Below, piece by piece: positions 1-8,935 of a DNA stretch of 64,000 nt (position 1 is the first letter of the stretch; each line of letters opens with the position of its first letter). This DNA is from UBA4055 sp964648295. Its GTDB lineage: Bacteria > UBA4055. The stretch covers positions 93,684-157,683 of the forward strand of contig CAZYNH010000005.1 in the NCBI GenBank assembly GCA_964648295.1. Reading direction: 5' to 3'. The notes below the pieces were generated by a model. It saw only the letters and a program-made list of their open reading frames with translations, did not search any database and was not told where the DNA came from. Position numbers and translations under genes: made by a program.

Positions 1-159
1 TTTTTTATAAAGCCATTTGATTATTCCGTTCCCGAATAAGAGGGAGATCAAGAGTGCCGTTATCATCGCTCCGATAGACCTGAAGGAAATTGAATCGAAA
101 AGCCTGAAGAACGAGAGAAAAGGGTAGTCTCTTGATAAAAATGACAGATAATGGAACAT
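1..159 (-). CDS. mraY: Phospho-N-acetylmuramoyl-pentapeptide transferase, N-terminal 53 codons (runs off the window)
   Basis: MraY transfers phospho-MurNAc-pentapeptide to undecaprenyl phosphate, making lipid I at the inner membrane. Only the first 53 codons are present; the gene continues past base 1. The peptide starts MFHYLSFL, has the family-typical FRLFDSISFRSIGAMITALL stretch (charged entry, then the first long membrane helix), and ends with IIKWLYKK at the window edge. The ATG at 159 has an AAGGAG ribosome site 6 bases upstream, which fixes the start. It lies 51 bases downstream of the dinG-like gene on the same strand, an unusual neighbour since mraY normally follows murF. The call rests on recognising the N-terminal pattern only. 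Confidence 0.82.
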   Translation of the reverse strand, partial: MFHYLSFLSRDYPFLSFFRLFDSISFRSIGAMITALLISLLFGNGIIKWLYKK

Positions 160-165
160 ATTACA

Positions 166-171
166 CTCCTT
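166..171 (-). promoter_or_regulatory. Ribosome binding site of mraY
   Basis: AAGGAG on the minus strand, 6 bases before the ATG at 159. It supports a real gene start at the window edge, where only a fragment of the gene can be read. Confidence 0.8.
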
Positions 172-210
172 ATAGCACGGTACGATCTGAATAATAAGTA
201 AAACGGTATA

Positions 211-3072
211 TTATTTCAACAACAATCTTTTAAGATCCGTGAAATTGCGCGGTATCTCGGGATGAACGGGAAGCGAATTCAAGAACGCCGACCCCCATCT
301 GGTATTTACCGTCCTGCTGTCCAGTATCATGATTATCCCGTGATCCTCCCTGTGCCTTATCAGCCTTCCTATCCCCTGTTTGAACTTGAGGATCGTTTCC
401 GGCACGGAATAACCCATGAACGAGTCTATCCCGTTCTTCTCGAGCTCTTCCGTCCTCGCCTGCACAACAGGCTCGGTCGGGACAGCGAAGGGCAGCTTGG
501 TCATAACAAGGGTGTGAAGAGCTTCCCCCGGCACATCAATGCCCTCCCAGAAGCTGTCCGTACCCAGCAGGAACGAGTTCCTGACCGACCTGAACTGTTT
601 TATGAGGTTAGTCCGGCTTGTCTCTTTATTCTGCACCGCGACAAGCCTTTCTTTTTTTATGAAATTATTCTGAATATTTCTAAAAACGCTGTTCATCTGA
701 AAATAGCTTGTGAAGAGGACCAGCGTTCCGTTGTCGTGGTCGTCGCACAGGAGCTTCAGAATCTGCACAATATCGTTCTCAAAAACTACCGCGTTCTTGG
801 GGGAGGATATATATGACGGAGCGATTATCCTGAGCTGCATCTGAAGGTCGAAAGGCGTTCCGAGCATAAGCGTGTCAAGACGGTCTTCATCATATTCGGA
901 CAGACCTAGCTTCTTAAGCATATATTTGAACCTGCTCTCTATAGTGAGAGTAGCGCTTGTAAAGATCATTGTCTTCATGTTGTCGTAAAGATCATTTTTG
1001 AGTATGGAGGAAACATCCAGAGGCGCAGCATAGAGACTCAGTACCTCTCTGTTCTCCGCTCCTGTGATATCGTACCAGAAAACATAATTATCCCTGTTCG
1101 AATTTATAAAAAAAGTAAACGCCTCATTAACTCCCTCAGCCTGCTCAATAACGGATTTGATCTCTCCTGATAGATCGTCGAAATCGCGGTTCTTCTCCGC
1201 CTCAATATTGAATATGATGTCAAGGCGCTTTAAAAGACTGATTAGCTCTTCGTACAAAAATTTTAGTATTGTGTTCTCTTTTTCCAGAGCGAATACTTCC
1301 CCGATATCCCTGTATCTGTTCCTGATGCCTGTGAACTGTCCATTTGACGCCCCTGAATTGTCCGATATAAGCTTGTCTGTTGCAAGGTCGAATATTTTTT
1401 TTGTCTGATCGAGCACATTCGAGCATTTCTCATTAAGGCTGTCATTAAGGTCTTTTATTGTATTCTTATCTGTTTTGAACCAGTCATGACCTTTGTCGAT
1501 CCTTACATATATTCCCTGCCTGTTATTGTAGTTAATCCTCTGAACCAGATTCTTTACCTGGAAATAATTATATTCGAATCCCAGATATTTTGTGGCGGAA
1601 TTCTCTATATTGTGAGCTTCGTCTATTATCAGCCTGTCGTATGCGCCCAGTACGGCATTCTCCGAAGCCATGTCGGAAAAAAGAAGGGAGTGGTTGATTA
1701 TGACAAGATCTGATTTGAACGCGCTTTTTCTTATATTCTGAAGATAACAGTCATTGTATTTGGGGCACTTCTTTCCGGAACAGAAACCCTTATCTGAAGC
1801 CAGCCTCTGCCAGAGGAACCTGGCAAATCCTATTTTAAATCCGTTATTTTCCTCTATATCGCCGGTTGATGTTCTTTCAGCCCAGTAGATAAGAGGAATA
1901 AATTTTTCGTAATCATCGCCGGAAAGATATTCATCCGGCCTGTTCAGAAATCTTTCATACCTCGCTTTACAGAGATAGTTATTCCTTCCTTTGAGCAGTA
2001 CAGCCTTGAACGAGGAGCCGAACATTTCATGCAGAACAGGCAGGTCTTTAAAAAATATCTGTTCCTGGAGGTTTTTGGTATTCGTTGATACTATTACGCG
2101 TTCTTTCCGTAAAAGAGTAAATATAATAGAAGGTATCAGATAGGCAAAAGATTTTCCGACACCCGTTCCGGCCTCGCAGACCAGTATTTTTTCATTTGAG
2201 AACGCTTCAGAGCATTTATCCGCCATCTTGTGCTGTTCTTCCCTGTACTCGAAGTTAATGATAAGTCTGTTTATTTCTCCGCCGGGTTTGAATATCTTAT
2301 CATTAATATCGTCTTTTGAAATATGGTTCAATTCATCATCTGAAGCTTCAGATTCGGCTCTGAGCACATTCGAGATCGAGTACGGATGTTCCCCGGCCTT
2401 AATCTTTCTGCCGAAAGAGGTTCTTAGAAAATAATTCGCTACGGAATTGAAAAAGCCTCTGACATATTTAAGCTCAGACCTGCCTGATACCTCAGTAAGT
2501 TTTTTTATCACTTCTTCTGATGACCCGAGCGCTCTTTCAATAATTTTCAGGAATAGATAACCTGTGGCGGAGCTGTCATTATATGCCCTATGCATGTTTT
2601 CGGAGCTGAACCCGAAATATTCAGTTAAGGTGGACAGCCTGTGATTGCTAACTTCGACCGGAAAGAATATCTGACTCAGAAGCAGAGTGTCAAAGAACCT
2701 GTCCGATCCCAGCATAAGAATGCTTTCATGATCCTGTATCGCCGCTCTGACGAAACTGAGGTCGAAATCAATATTATGACCGACAAGCGGAAGTTCGGAA
2801 GCGAATTCAATAAATTCGGGAAGGATCTCATCTATGCAGGGTTTTCCTTTCAGATCCTCGTTCTTTATGCCTGTTATTATGGAAATATCATCACTTATTC
2901 TCCTCCCGGGATCAATAAGGTGAGAGAATTTTGAAAAGATCTCGCCTTCTTTATATTTTACGGCTGCTAGCTCGATTATTTTATCAGAATATGGATCTGT
3001 TCCCGTTGTTTCGACATCGAAGACTACGAATTCATTCAGACCCAGTTCTTTTAAAATTTCTTTCATTTTCAT
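211..3072 (-). CDS. dinG: DnaQ-type exonuclease fused to a DinG-family XPD-like helicase
   Basis: Predicted 3'-5' exonuclease plus 5'-3' iron-sulfur DNA helicase acting in the cytoplasm on repair or replication intermediates. The N-terminal ~180 residues carry the DEDDh exonuclease motifs FDVETTG, HNIDFDLSF and HRAYNDS. The rest is a superfamily 2 helicase: Walker A AGTGVGKS near residue 300, a four-cysteine Fe-S group (LCKAR, GFCSGKKC, YNDC), the DEAH box IIDEAHNIE and motif VI QGIGRLIRHR. This exonuclease-helicase fusion is known from Firmicutes and other phyla. I start at the ATG at 3072 (a second ATG lies at 3066); a TTG at 3093 is also in frame but sits inside the terminator hairpin of the gene upstream. 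No clear Shine-Dalgarno is visible. Confidence 0.9.
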   Translation of the reverse strand: MKMKEILKELGLNEFVVFDVETTGTDPYSDKIIELAAVKYKEGEIFSKFSHLIDPGRRISDDISIITGIKNEDLKGKPCIDEILPEFIEFASELPLVGHNIDFDLSFVRAAIQDHESILMLGSDRFFDTLLLSQIFFPVEVSNHRLSTLTEYFGFSSENMHRAYNDSSATGYLFLKIIERALGSSEEVIKKLTEVSGRSELKYVRGFFNSVANYFLRTSFGRKIKAGEHPYSISNVLRAESEASDDELNHISKDDINDKIFKPGGEINRLIINFEYREEQHKMADKCSEAFSNEKILVCEAGTGVGKSFAYLIPSIIFTLLRKERVIVSTNTKNLQEQIFFKDLPVLHEMFGSSFKAVLLKGRNNYLCKARYERFLNRPDEYLSGDDYEKFIPLIYWAERTSTGDIEENNGFKIGFARFLWQRLASDKGFCSGKKCPKYNDCYLQNIRKSAFKSDLVIINHSLLFSDMASENAVLGAYDRLIIDEAHNIENSATKYLGFEYNYFQVKNLVQRINYNNRQGIYVRIDKGHDWFKTDKNTIKDLNDSLNEKCSNVLDQTKKIFDLATDKLISDNSGASNGQFTGIRNRYRDIGEVFALEKENTILKFLYEELISLLKRLDIIFNIEAEKNRDFDDLSGEIKSVIEQAEGVNEAFTFFINSNRDNYVFWYDITGAENREVLSLYAAPLDVSSILKNDLYDNMKTMIFTSATLTIESRFKYMLKKLGLSEYDEDRLDTLMLGTPFDLQMQLRIIAPSYISSPKNAVVFENDIVQILKLLCDDHDNGTLVLFTSYFQMNSVFRNIQNNFIKKERLVAVQNKETSRTNLIKQFRSVRNSFLLGTDSFWEGIDVPGEALHTLVMTKLPFAVPTEPVVQARTEELEKNGIDSFMGYSVPETILKFKQGIGRLIRHREDHGIIMILDSRTVNTRWGSAFLNSLPVHPEIPRNFTDLKRLLLK

Positions 3073-3103
3073 AAAAAACAAAAAGAGGAACAACCGTCCT
3101 CTT
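3073..3103 (-). terminator. Rho-independent terminator after gcvPB, abutting the dinG start
   Basis: On the minus strand, arms AAGAGGA and TCCTCTT enclose a 7-base loop and are followed by TTTGTTTTTT. It lies 26 bases after the gcvPB stop. The T-run ends exactly at the ATG of the dinG-like gene, so little room is left for an independent promoter or ribosome site for dinG. Read-through may be part of its expression. Confidence 0.75.
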
Positions 3104-3128
3104 CCTGTTATATAGGTTTAACTATTCC

Positions 3129-4568
3129 TTACTTTTTTTCATACCTTACATCCAGATTTTTGACGGCCAGAACTTCATCGAGTCTTCTTACAGGTGTAGA
3201 TGTCGGAGCATTTTTAAGAAGGTCAGGATTTGTTCTTGCCTCTTCAGCTATCTTTTTCATAACTGAAATGAACACATCCAGCGTATCCTTGCTTTCTGTC
3301 TCGGTAGGTTCGATCATCATAGCTTCATGAACTAGGAGAGGGAAATAGATTGTAGGAGCGTGAATTCCAAAGTCGAGAAGTCGTTTTGCCACATCGAGCG
3401 TTTTGATCCCGAACTGAGCCAGATTCTCTCCGGAAAAGACCACTTCGTGCATACAGTTCTGTTTGTACGGCAGATCAAAGGTGTCTTCGAGCATTTTCTT
3501 AACATAGTTGGCGTTTATAATCGCGTTCTCCGAAACCTTGTGCAAGCCGTCTGCGCCAAGTATGGACATATAAACATAAGCTCTGACCATGACGAGAAAA
3601 TTTCCGTAGAACGAGTGCACTTTGCCGATAGTTTGAGGTCTGTCGTACTCAAGATAATATTTCCCGTCTTTTTCAGTAACATCAGGGACAGGCAGGAATT
3701 TTTCAAGCTTTTTTACCACTCCGATCGGTCCGGCTCCCGGTCCTCCCCCGCCGTGCGGGGTTGAGAAGGTCTTGTGCAGGTTGTAATGCATCACATCGAA
3801 TCCCAGGTCGGCCGGCCTGACAATACCGAGCAGAGCGTTGAAATTCGCGCCGTCCATATAGAGTAGTCCGCCTTTTGAGTGCACGATCTGGGCTATCTGC
3901 TTAACATTCTGCTCGAAAAGTCCGATAGTATTGGGGTTTGTTATCATGAAAGCCGCAGTATCTTCGTCGAACTTTGCTCTCAGGTCTTCAATATCCACAA
4001 GTCCTTTTTCATTCGATTTAAGCTCAACAACATCGAAACCTGCCATAACTATCGAGGCGGGATTCGTTCCGTGAGCAGTATCAGGTATAATTATTTTTTT
4101 TCTGGGATTTCCCGTCGACTCGTGGTAAGCTCTGATCACTTTCAGTCCGGTCCATTCGCCGTGGGCTCCTGCTACAGGCTGCAGCGACACTTTGTCGAAC
4201 CCTGAGATCCTGCAGAGCATGTCTGAAAGGTCATGATAGATCTTTAAAACTCCCTGTATTGTATTCTCAGGCTGATAAGGATGAATATCCGAAAAACCGG
4301 GAAGAGACGCAAGCACCTCATTAATCTTGGGGTTGTATTTCATGGTACAGCTTCCGAGGGGATAGAATCCCTTGTCCACATGGTGGTTCAGCGTGGACAT
4401 GTTCACATAATGCCTGACTATTTCAGGTTCACTAACCGAGGCCAGCCCTAGTTTTTCGCTCCTCAGAAACTTCTCGTCAAGATCGATCTTTGAGCAGTCC
4501 CCCCAGCAAGGCATAGTAAAAGACCTTTTGCCTTCCTGGGATATTTCAAATATCAGTTTCTCAGCCAT
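3129..4568 (-). CDS. gcvPB: Glycine dehydrogenase (decarboxylating) subunit 2
   Basis: The PLP-dependent P-protein of the glycine cleavage system decarboxylates glycine and passes aminomethyl to the H-protein lipoyl arm. This is the C-terminal-half subunit of the split form. Diagnostic stretches are GFYPLGSCTMKYNPK, PVAGAHGEW, and the PLP lysine in NLHKTFSTPHGGGGPG. I start at the ATG at 4568, which has GGAG 6 bases before it; the ATG at 4580 overlaps that ribosome site. The partner gcvPA and gcvH/gcvT are not adjacent: upstream is a pilus-linked lipoprotein, downstream a terminator. Length (~480 residues) is normal for subunit 2, so this is a split-gene system with its partners elsewhere, not a truncated fusion. 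Confidence 0.95.
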   Translation of the reverse strand: MAEKLIFEISQEGKRSFTMPCWGDCSKIDLDEKFLRSEKLGLASVSEPEIVRHYVNMSTLNHHVDKGFYPLGSCTMKYNPKINEVLASLPGFSDIHPYQPENTIQGVLKIYHDLSDMLCRISGFDKVSLQPVAGAHGEWTGLKVIRAYHESTGNPRKKIIIPDTAHGTNPASIVMAGFDVVELKSNEKGLVDIEDLRAKFDEDTAAFMITNPNTIGLFEQNVKQIAQIVHSKGGLLYMDGANFNALLGIVRPADLGFDVMHYNLHKTFSTPHGGGGPGAGPIGVVKKLEKFLPVPDVTEKDGKYYLEYDRPQTIGKVHSFYGNFLVMVRAYVYMSILGADGLHKVSENAIINANYVKKMLEDTFDLPYKQNCMHEVVFSGENLAQFGIKTLDVAKRLLDFGIHAPTIYFPLLVHEAMMIEPTETESKDTLDVFISVMKKIAEEARTNPDLLKNAPTSTPVRRLDEVLAVKNLDVRYEKK

Positions 4569-4658
4569 ATATAACTCCATTTTTTAATTTCTTTTAGGCA
4601 GTGTGGAAAATAAATAAGTTATAAGTAAAAAACAATCTTAATTTTATGATTTTTCAGT

Positions 4659-5549
4659 TCAATAATCCGAATCTATGTCTTTGACATCGATTCCGTACCT
4701 GAGTCTCAAACTGTCAGTGAGAGCTTTCAGGCCGGGGTCATCCCTGAAAAGTTCCGGATCTATTTTAATAAAAGCATTCTCTAAAATAACATTTCCCGAT
4801 CCTATTTCTTTACATATACTGAGCTTCCCCATTTTTTCAGCATTTGATCCGTGGCTCAAATATAATCTATTATCAAACGATATCGCTTCGGGCGAGCTGT
4901 TGGTGTTAGATATCATTACATCAATGTTTTTAACCTCATTGAATATTTTTTTCTCTATTCTACTCTCGAGATTAGAAATCACTATTAAAAGATCTGATTT
5001 TTTCTTTATCGAATCCGCAAAATCTTTTATAGCTGATATATCCGGAGAATTTATTCGCACATTTCCGGAATATTTTGAATAATCAGGTTCGGTAAGCGAT
5101 GTAACAGTAATCCTGATGCCTGATTTTTTAAAATTTACATGGTCAGACAGGTCGGCTATATTCAAAGAAACCGTTCTATCCAAATTGATCTTATTACAGA
5201 AACCGGCATCATTTCTTCCCGGAGCCAAAAGATCATAACCGAGACTGTCAATAATTTCGAGTATTATTCTGTTCTCTTTGTGGCCGTAATTGTATGAAAA
5301 GATGTTACCTGTACAGATGTATATACATTCTTGCCTGCCGGCTATGCTGTTTTTATAAAAGGTATAGTGGTTGAGAATACTGCCGTCCGAGACTTTGGGG
5401 CATTTGCAGTTATCAATTGCCCCGTTAAAATTGCCCGAATAATATATATTCACCATTCCGGCAGTTGAACAGCCAGAAATAAGGAATAAAAAAGAAAGAA
5501 GCAGGATCAACCTGCCTCTCTCAAAATTATTTGCTACTTTCTTTTCCAT
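4659..5549 (-). CDS. Lipoprotein with a degenerate 5'-nucleotidase/metallophosphoesterase-like fold
   Basis: Predicted outer- or inner-membrane-anchored periplasmic lipoprotein of 296 residues. A charged N-terminus and hydrophobic stretch end in the lipobox LISGC (Cys27). The beginning of the mature part (YYSGNFNGAIDNCKCP) and later PGRNDAGFC, LLIVISNLE and LSHGSN loosely match the order of motifs in UshA-like calcineurin-fold proteins. The usual metal-binding D-x-H, GNHE and GHTH residues are missing, so catalysis is doubtful. It begins 5 bases after the pilQ stop with no clear ribosome site, suggesting translational coupling as the last gene of the pilus operon. Function unknown; the fold assignment is tentative. 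Confidence 0.6.
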   Translation of the reverse strand: MEKKVANNFERGRLILLLSFLFLISGCSTAGMVNIYYSGNFNGAIDNCKCPKVSDGSILNHYTFYKNSIAGRQECIYICTGNIFSYNYGHKENRIILEIIDSLGYDLLAPGRNDAGFCNKINLDRTVSLNIADLSDHVNFKKSGIRITVTSLTEPDYSKYSGNVRINSPDISAIKDFADSIKKKSDLLIVISNLESRIEKKIFNEVKNIDVMISNTNSSPEAISFDNRLYLSHGSNAEKMGKLSICKEIGSGNVILENAFIKIDPELFRDDPGLKALTDSLRLRYGIDVKDIDSDY

Positions 5550-5553
5550 TCAG

Positions 5554-6921
5554 TTAAAAATCATCGTCTTCATCAAGAACAACTTCACCGTCGATCATTA
5601 TGTAAGGAGTGACTTCAATGATCAGGTTCGTCGTTTTCTTGGTCTTAACCTGATGCTGGAAGATATAGCCCAGAAACGGTATGTCGCCAAGAAGAGGCAG
5701 CTTGTTAATTGTGTAAGTTTCATCCTCAAGAAGCATACCGCCGATCCTTATTGTCTGGCCGTCCCTGACCCTGACTGTCGTGTCTGCTTTACGAACCTTT
5801 ACCCAAGGTATTTCTGAATTCGGTCCTACCCATCCGAAGATCGATGATACTTCAGCTTCCAGCCTGACAGTAATATCATTCTCTTCGTTAATAATAGGCT
5901 TGACTTTCAGTTTTACACCGACTTCTTCTTTTTGGACGCTCTGTTTTGTTGTTCCCGCAGCGACCTCTGTGATTGTATAAGGAACGATATCCCCAATATG
6001 AACATAAGCCTCTTTGTTATTAAGAGTGGCTATTTCCGGCTCGGCAAGAACGATAGCGTCGTTGTCTCTATTCTTGAAATCAAGGCTGAGGATATATTCC
6101 TGACCGATCACTCTGTGCCAAACTGTATTAAATCCGCTCGTTGTTTCTCCTTCATAATAAGGGGACATGGCAAAAGGAAAATAATCACCGCCGTAGTTAC
6201 CGCCAATATTCCTGATAGGCGGTGTTGTCTGATCGTAAGTGAAAGTGTAGCCGTTGGCATCACTCCAGTCCCATGTGCCCCAGTCCTGATAAGCACCTTC
6301 CCTTACAGTTGTCGAGTAGTTGCTTAACTTTTCCCATTCCAAACCGTACCTTTCCTGCCTGTCGTTCCCTACTTCTTTTATCCTTGCTTTAAAAAGTACC
6401 TGCTGAAGAGGTCTGTCAACTCTTATCAGAACTTTTTCTATCTCTTTGGCGACTTTCGGGCTTGCTTGATATATCAGCCTGTTACCAAGTTCATCTATCT
6501 GAACCATTTTTGATATATCAACAAGCATCTTCTTAGCAGTAGCCGCGTCAACATACTGAAGATCGAAAACGGCAGTGTTAAGACCGATCTCCCTGTCGAT
6601 CTTTTTTTGTGTGGCTACGATTATCGAATTTTCAATAATCTGGTAGCTGAGATCAGTCGCCCTTACAACAAGATCAAGAGCGTCTTTGATCGGGATCTCG
6701 TTGAGTGTAAGAGTAACTTTTTTGCCCATCGTCTCTTCACTTTGCACAAGGTTGACCCCTGCTCTTTCTGCCAGCGCGTCGAGAACCTGTGCAACTGACT
6801 GATCAAGCGCTGTAAGAGAGATCGGTGTTTTGAAATTGTCCGATGTAGTATCGTAGAGCAATTTCGAACCGAAGATCAAACCTGCGCAGACCGTCATCAG
6901 AATTACAATAATTTTTCTCAT
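5554..6921 (-). CDS. pilQ: Type IV pilus secretin, PilQ-like
   Basis: Forms the gated outer-membrane ring through which the pilus (or a related pseudopilus) passes. At 455 residues it is short for PilQ. It has a signal peptide (~1-20), an STN-type domain (~30-100, LDALAERAGVNLV, VTLTLNEIPIKDALDLVV), one N1/KH-like domain (~105-170, VFDLQYVDAATAKKML), and the secretin core (~175-445), ending in the conserved IRIGGMLLEDE, KLPLLGDIPFLGYIFQ and LIIEVTPYI. AMIN domains seen in many PilQ proteins are absent. A GGAGGGTG ribosome site precedes the ATG. It follows pilM, N, O and P-like genes in the standard order. A T2SS-type secretin is the alternative, but the pilM-pilO set upstream favours a pilus or T4P-like machine. 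Confidence 0.9.
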   Translation of the reverse strand: MRKIIVILMTVCAGLIFGSKLLYDTTSDNFKTPISLTALDQSVAQVLDALAERAGVNLVQSEETMGKKVTLTLNEIPIKDALDLVVRATDLSYQIIENSIIVATQKKIDREIGLNTAVFDLQYVDAATAKKMLVDISKMVQIDELGNRLIYQASPKVAKEIEKVLIRVDRPLQQVLFKARIKEVGNDRQERYGLEWEKLSNYSTTVREGAYQDWGTWDWSDANGYTFTYDQTTPPIRNIGGNYGGDYFPFAMSPYYEGETTSGFNTVWHRVIGQEYILSLDFKNRDNDAIVLAEPEIATLNNKEAYVHIGDIVPYTITEVAAGTTKQSVQKEEVGVKLKVKPIINEENDITVRLEAEVSSIFGWVGPNSEIPWVKVRKADTTVRVRDGQTIRIGGMLLEDETYTINKLPLLGDIPFLGYIFQHQVKTKKTTNLIIEVTPYIMIDGEVVLDEDDDF

Positions 6922-6978
6922 TTATACACCCTCCTGAATAATTTGTATTTTTTATCTCAAATTCTGTGTAAAATACTT

Positions 6979-7683
6979 TTATCTCCCGCCCGGTCTGGGA
7001 ACACGCCTGCCGGGTGTATCTCCTCCCGACTGCGGCACATCCGGTGATTCTTTGTCCTCAGCGGAAGGATCCTGCATAAGGTTCCTCTGAAAGTATCTGG
7101 CGTCTGCGTTGAGTTTATACTGAACGACTCTGTTCTTATCGGCCGTATCAACATAAACAGACCTTTCATTAACAGAAAGTACCGAACCCTTATACTCAGA
7201 TCCTACCCTTGTATTGCCGGTCGCTTCGTTTGTTCCCGCTATCACCTGCTTCTGAATAATATTTCCTATGGCCAACTTATCCCCGACTTTGACCTCCTGG
7301 GTCTTTCCGTTAATAGTAAATCTGGCTTTCCCGCTGAAGAATAATGAAAACACTATAACATCTTTAGTGTAGAGTTCAAGATCATTAGTGTTGACCCACT
7401 TATATTCAACAGCAGCTTTCTCTTCCTGCTTCTCCTCCACAACCTTCTTTTTCTGTATAATTTTAAAATTGAAGACATCTTTTTTGAATTCCGCACCGGG
7501 TTCTTTGAATTTCTCGATTATCTCAGTAGCACTCCTGACGCTGTCAAGCGACGCTCTGTACTTATTTAGGTGATCTCCGATATTTGCTGAAGCATCGATC
7601 GTTAAGACCTGGTAAGCAAGTAAAAGTATAGATAGTACTGATGCCGCTATTACCGATATCTGCTCTTTAGATAAGTTCTTCAT
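6979..7683 (-). CDS. PilP/GspC-like inner-membrane component
   Basis: 234-residue protein with one N-terminal membrane helix (~9-25), a charged linker with KKKVVEEKQEEK, then a small beta-rich domain (~105-190) with FSGKARFTINGKTQEVKVGD and VNERSVYVDTADKNRVVQYKL. The tail is Pro/Gly/Arg-rich, ending RRVPRPGGR. By position, between pilO and pilQ, it should be the clamp linking the inner-membrane PilN/PilO complex to the secretin, as PilP or GspC does. It lacks the lipobox of classical PilP and so looks closer to GspC in topology. Assignment rests on operon order and domain layout, not strong sequence motifs. Confidence 0.65.
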   Translation of the reverse strand: MKNLSKEQISVIAASVLSILLLAYQVLTIDASANIGDHLNKYRASLDSVRSATEIIEKFKEPGAEFKKDVFNFKIIQKKKVVEEKQEEKAAVEYKWVNTNDLELYTKDVIVFSLFFSGKARFTINGKTQEVKVGDKLAIGNIIQKQVIAGTNEATGNTRVGSEYKGSVLSVNERSVYVDTADKNRVVQYKLNADARYFQRNLMQDPSAEDKESPDVPQSGGDTPGRRVPRPGGR

Positions 7684-7698
7684 AAATACCGTTCTTCT

Positions 7699-8283
7699 CT
7701 ACAAAAATTTAACGAATTCCAGCTTCAATCTTACTTTCACAACAGCTTTAAGATTGAATTCATCTTCTTCCGTCTGACCTGTTCCTGTTGATCCTGACTT
7801 TGATTCTGATTTTACATTCTCCCTGCTCATTTCAAGATTTACAACATTTATGACCTGTTTATCCTGTTCAATGTAAGTAAGCAGCTTGTAAACATTTGAA
7901 AAATCAGTGGTGAAAGCTATATTGATAAAGAAAGATGTAATGCCGTTCTTGAGGTCTTTTACCTCATCGAATTCCTGGTTTATATCGTTACCTTTATACT
8001 GAATATTTGATTTCTGAAGCATATTCTCGGTAAAGCTGAGAATTTCAGCCACGACCTCACCGTAAGTTCTTTTGTCCCTTTTGTTTATATCAAATGTATT
8101 CCTGATCTGCTCTATATTCACCTGAACAAGGCTGTCTCTGTAGAACTTAGAATTAATGTCACTGTTTGTGCTGTTAAGAACACTTGTGTTTTTAAGAGTA
8201 TCTGACAGAAACATTGATTTATAGACAAACCCGCCAATGCAGAGAATCACGGGTACTATTATATATATCATTTCTTTTTTCAT
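7699..8283 (-). CDS. pilO: PilO-like alignment-complex protein
   Basis: Bitopic inner-membrane protein with a membrane helix at ~6-25, a coiled-coil-like middle, then a ferredoxin-like periplasmic domain (ITSFFINIAFTTDFSNVYKLLTYIEQ, VVNLEMSR, LKAVVKVRLKLEFV) typical of PilO/GspM. It would pair with the upstream PilN-like protein to form the inner-membrane ring. The ATG at 8283 is preferred over a TTG at 8286 because GAGGGA lies 6 bases upstream. A Ser/Gly/Thr-rich linker with GSTGTGQTEEDE splits the last strands, which is a little unusual. Confidence 0.7.
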   Translation of the reverse strand: MKKEMIYIIVPVILCIGGFVYKSMFLSDTLKNTSVLNSTNSDINSKFYRDSLVQVNIEQIRNTFDINKRDKRTYGEVVAEILSFTENMLQKSNIQYKGNDINQEFDEVKDLKNGITSFFINIAFTTDFSNVYKLLTYIEQDKQVINVVNLEMSRENVKSESKSGSTGTGQTEEDEFNLKAVVKVRLKLEFVKFL

Positions 8284-8309
8284 CAATTTCCCTCAACAGC
8301 CGGTTTTAT

Positions 8310-8912
8310 TTATTTTTTCTTTACAGGCTGATCAGCACTTCCTTTTAAATTAATATTGAAGCTGAATACCCAATACTGGAAATCATCGAATGATTTTCTT
8401 ATATCGGGTCCTTTAGCCAGCAGAATAGGTTTTTTATCGTCAAGATATCCAAACTCTGTCAGTTTTTCGCTAATTACATTTTTAAGATTGTTCGCCGTAA
8501 CCATCAGCTGTGATTTACTTTCTGATGACCGGCTTATAAAAGTAGCATCCACGAAATTCTCATAGTAAACAAAATTGTTTAGAATTATGGTAGAATCTAG
8601 AGATGTTCCTATTGAGTAAAGAACTGAAGACAATTTTTTTCTCTTCAGCAAAGTGTTATACACATCCTGGATGTTCCTGTACCTGAAAAAATCTTTCTTT
8701 CTGAATTCAGCAGTCTTATCTTGTATCCTTTTTTCATATTCCACTGCTTCTTTATATCTTGAGCCGATCATCGCCGATTGTATATAAAGCACTCCGAGAA
8801 TCAATATTATAGTTGCTGTTGACATAGTGAAGATCAATCTAATGAAACGTTCCCTTTTCTTGGCTTCAAGTTTATCTCTGTTAATTTTACTTAAAAAGTT
8901 GAATTTATACAT
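8310..8912 (-). CDS. pilN: PilN-like alignment-complex protein
   Basis: 200 residues. A short basic cytoplasmic N-terminus (MYKFNFLSKINRDKL), a single membrane helix (~27-47), a coiled coil with RYKEAVEYEKRIQDKTAEF, and a periplasmic alpha/beta domain. In PilN the N-terminal peptide docks into PilM; here the N-terminus would be the corresponding docking segment. It starts 23 bases after pilM, consistent with an operon. Assigned by topology and position between pilM and pilO. Confidence 0.7.
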   Translation of the reverse strand: MYKFNFLSKINRDKLEAKKRERFIRLIFTMSTATIILILGVLYIQSAMIGSRYKEAVEYEKRIQDKTAEFRKKDFFRYRNIQDVYNTLLKRKKLSSVLYSIGTSLDSTIILNNFVYYENFVDATFISRSSESKSQLMVTANNLKNVISEKLTEFGYLDDKKPILLAKGPDIRKSFDDFQYWVFSFNINLKGSADQPVKKK

Positions 8913-8935
8913 GATCTGTTCTCTTCAATCCAAAT

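Noticed and set aside
3129..4568. Truncated fused GcvP
   Set aside because: Length and both ends match the separate subunit 2 of the two-gene form, with its own ribosome site.
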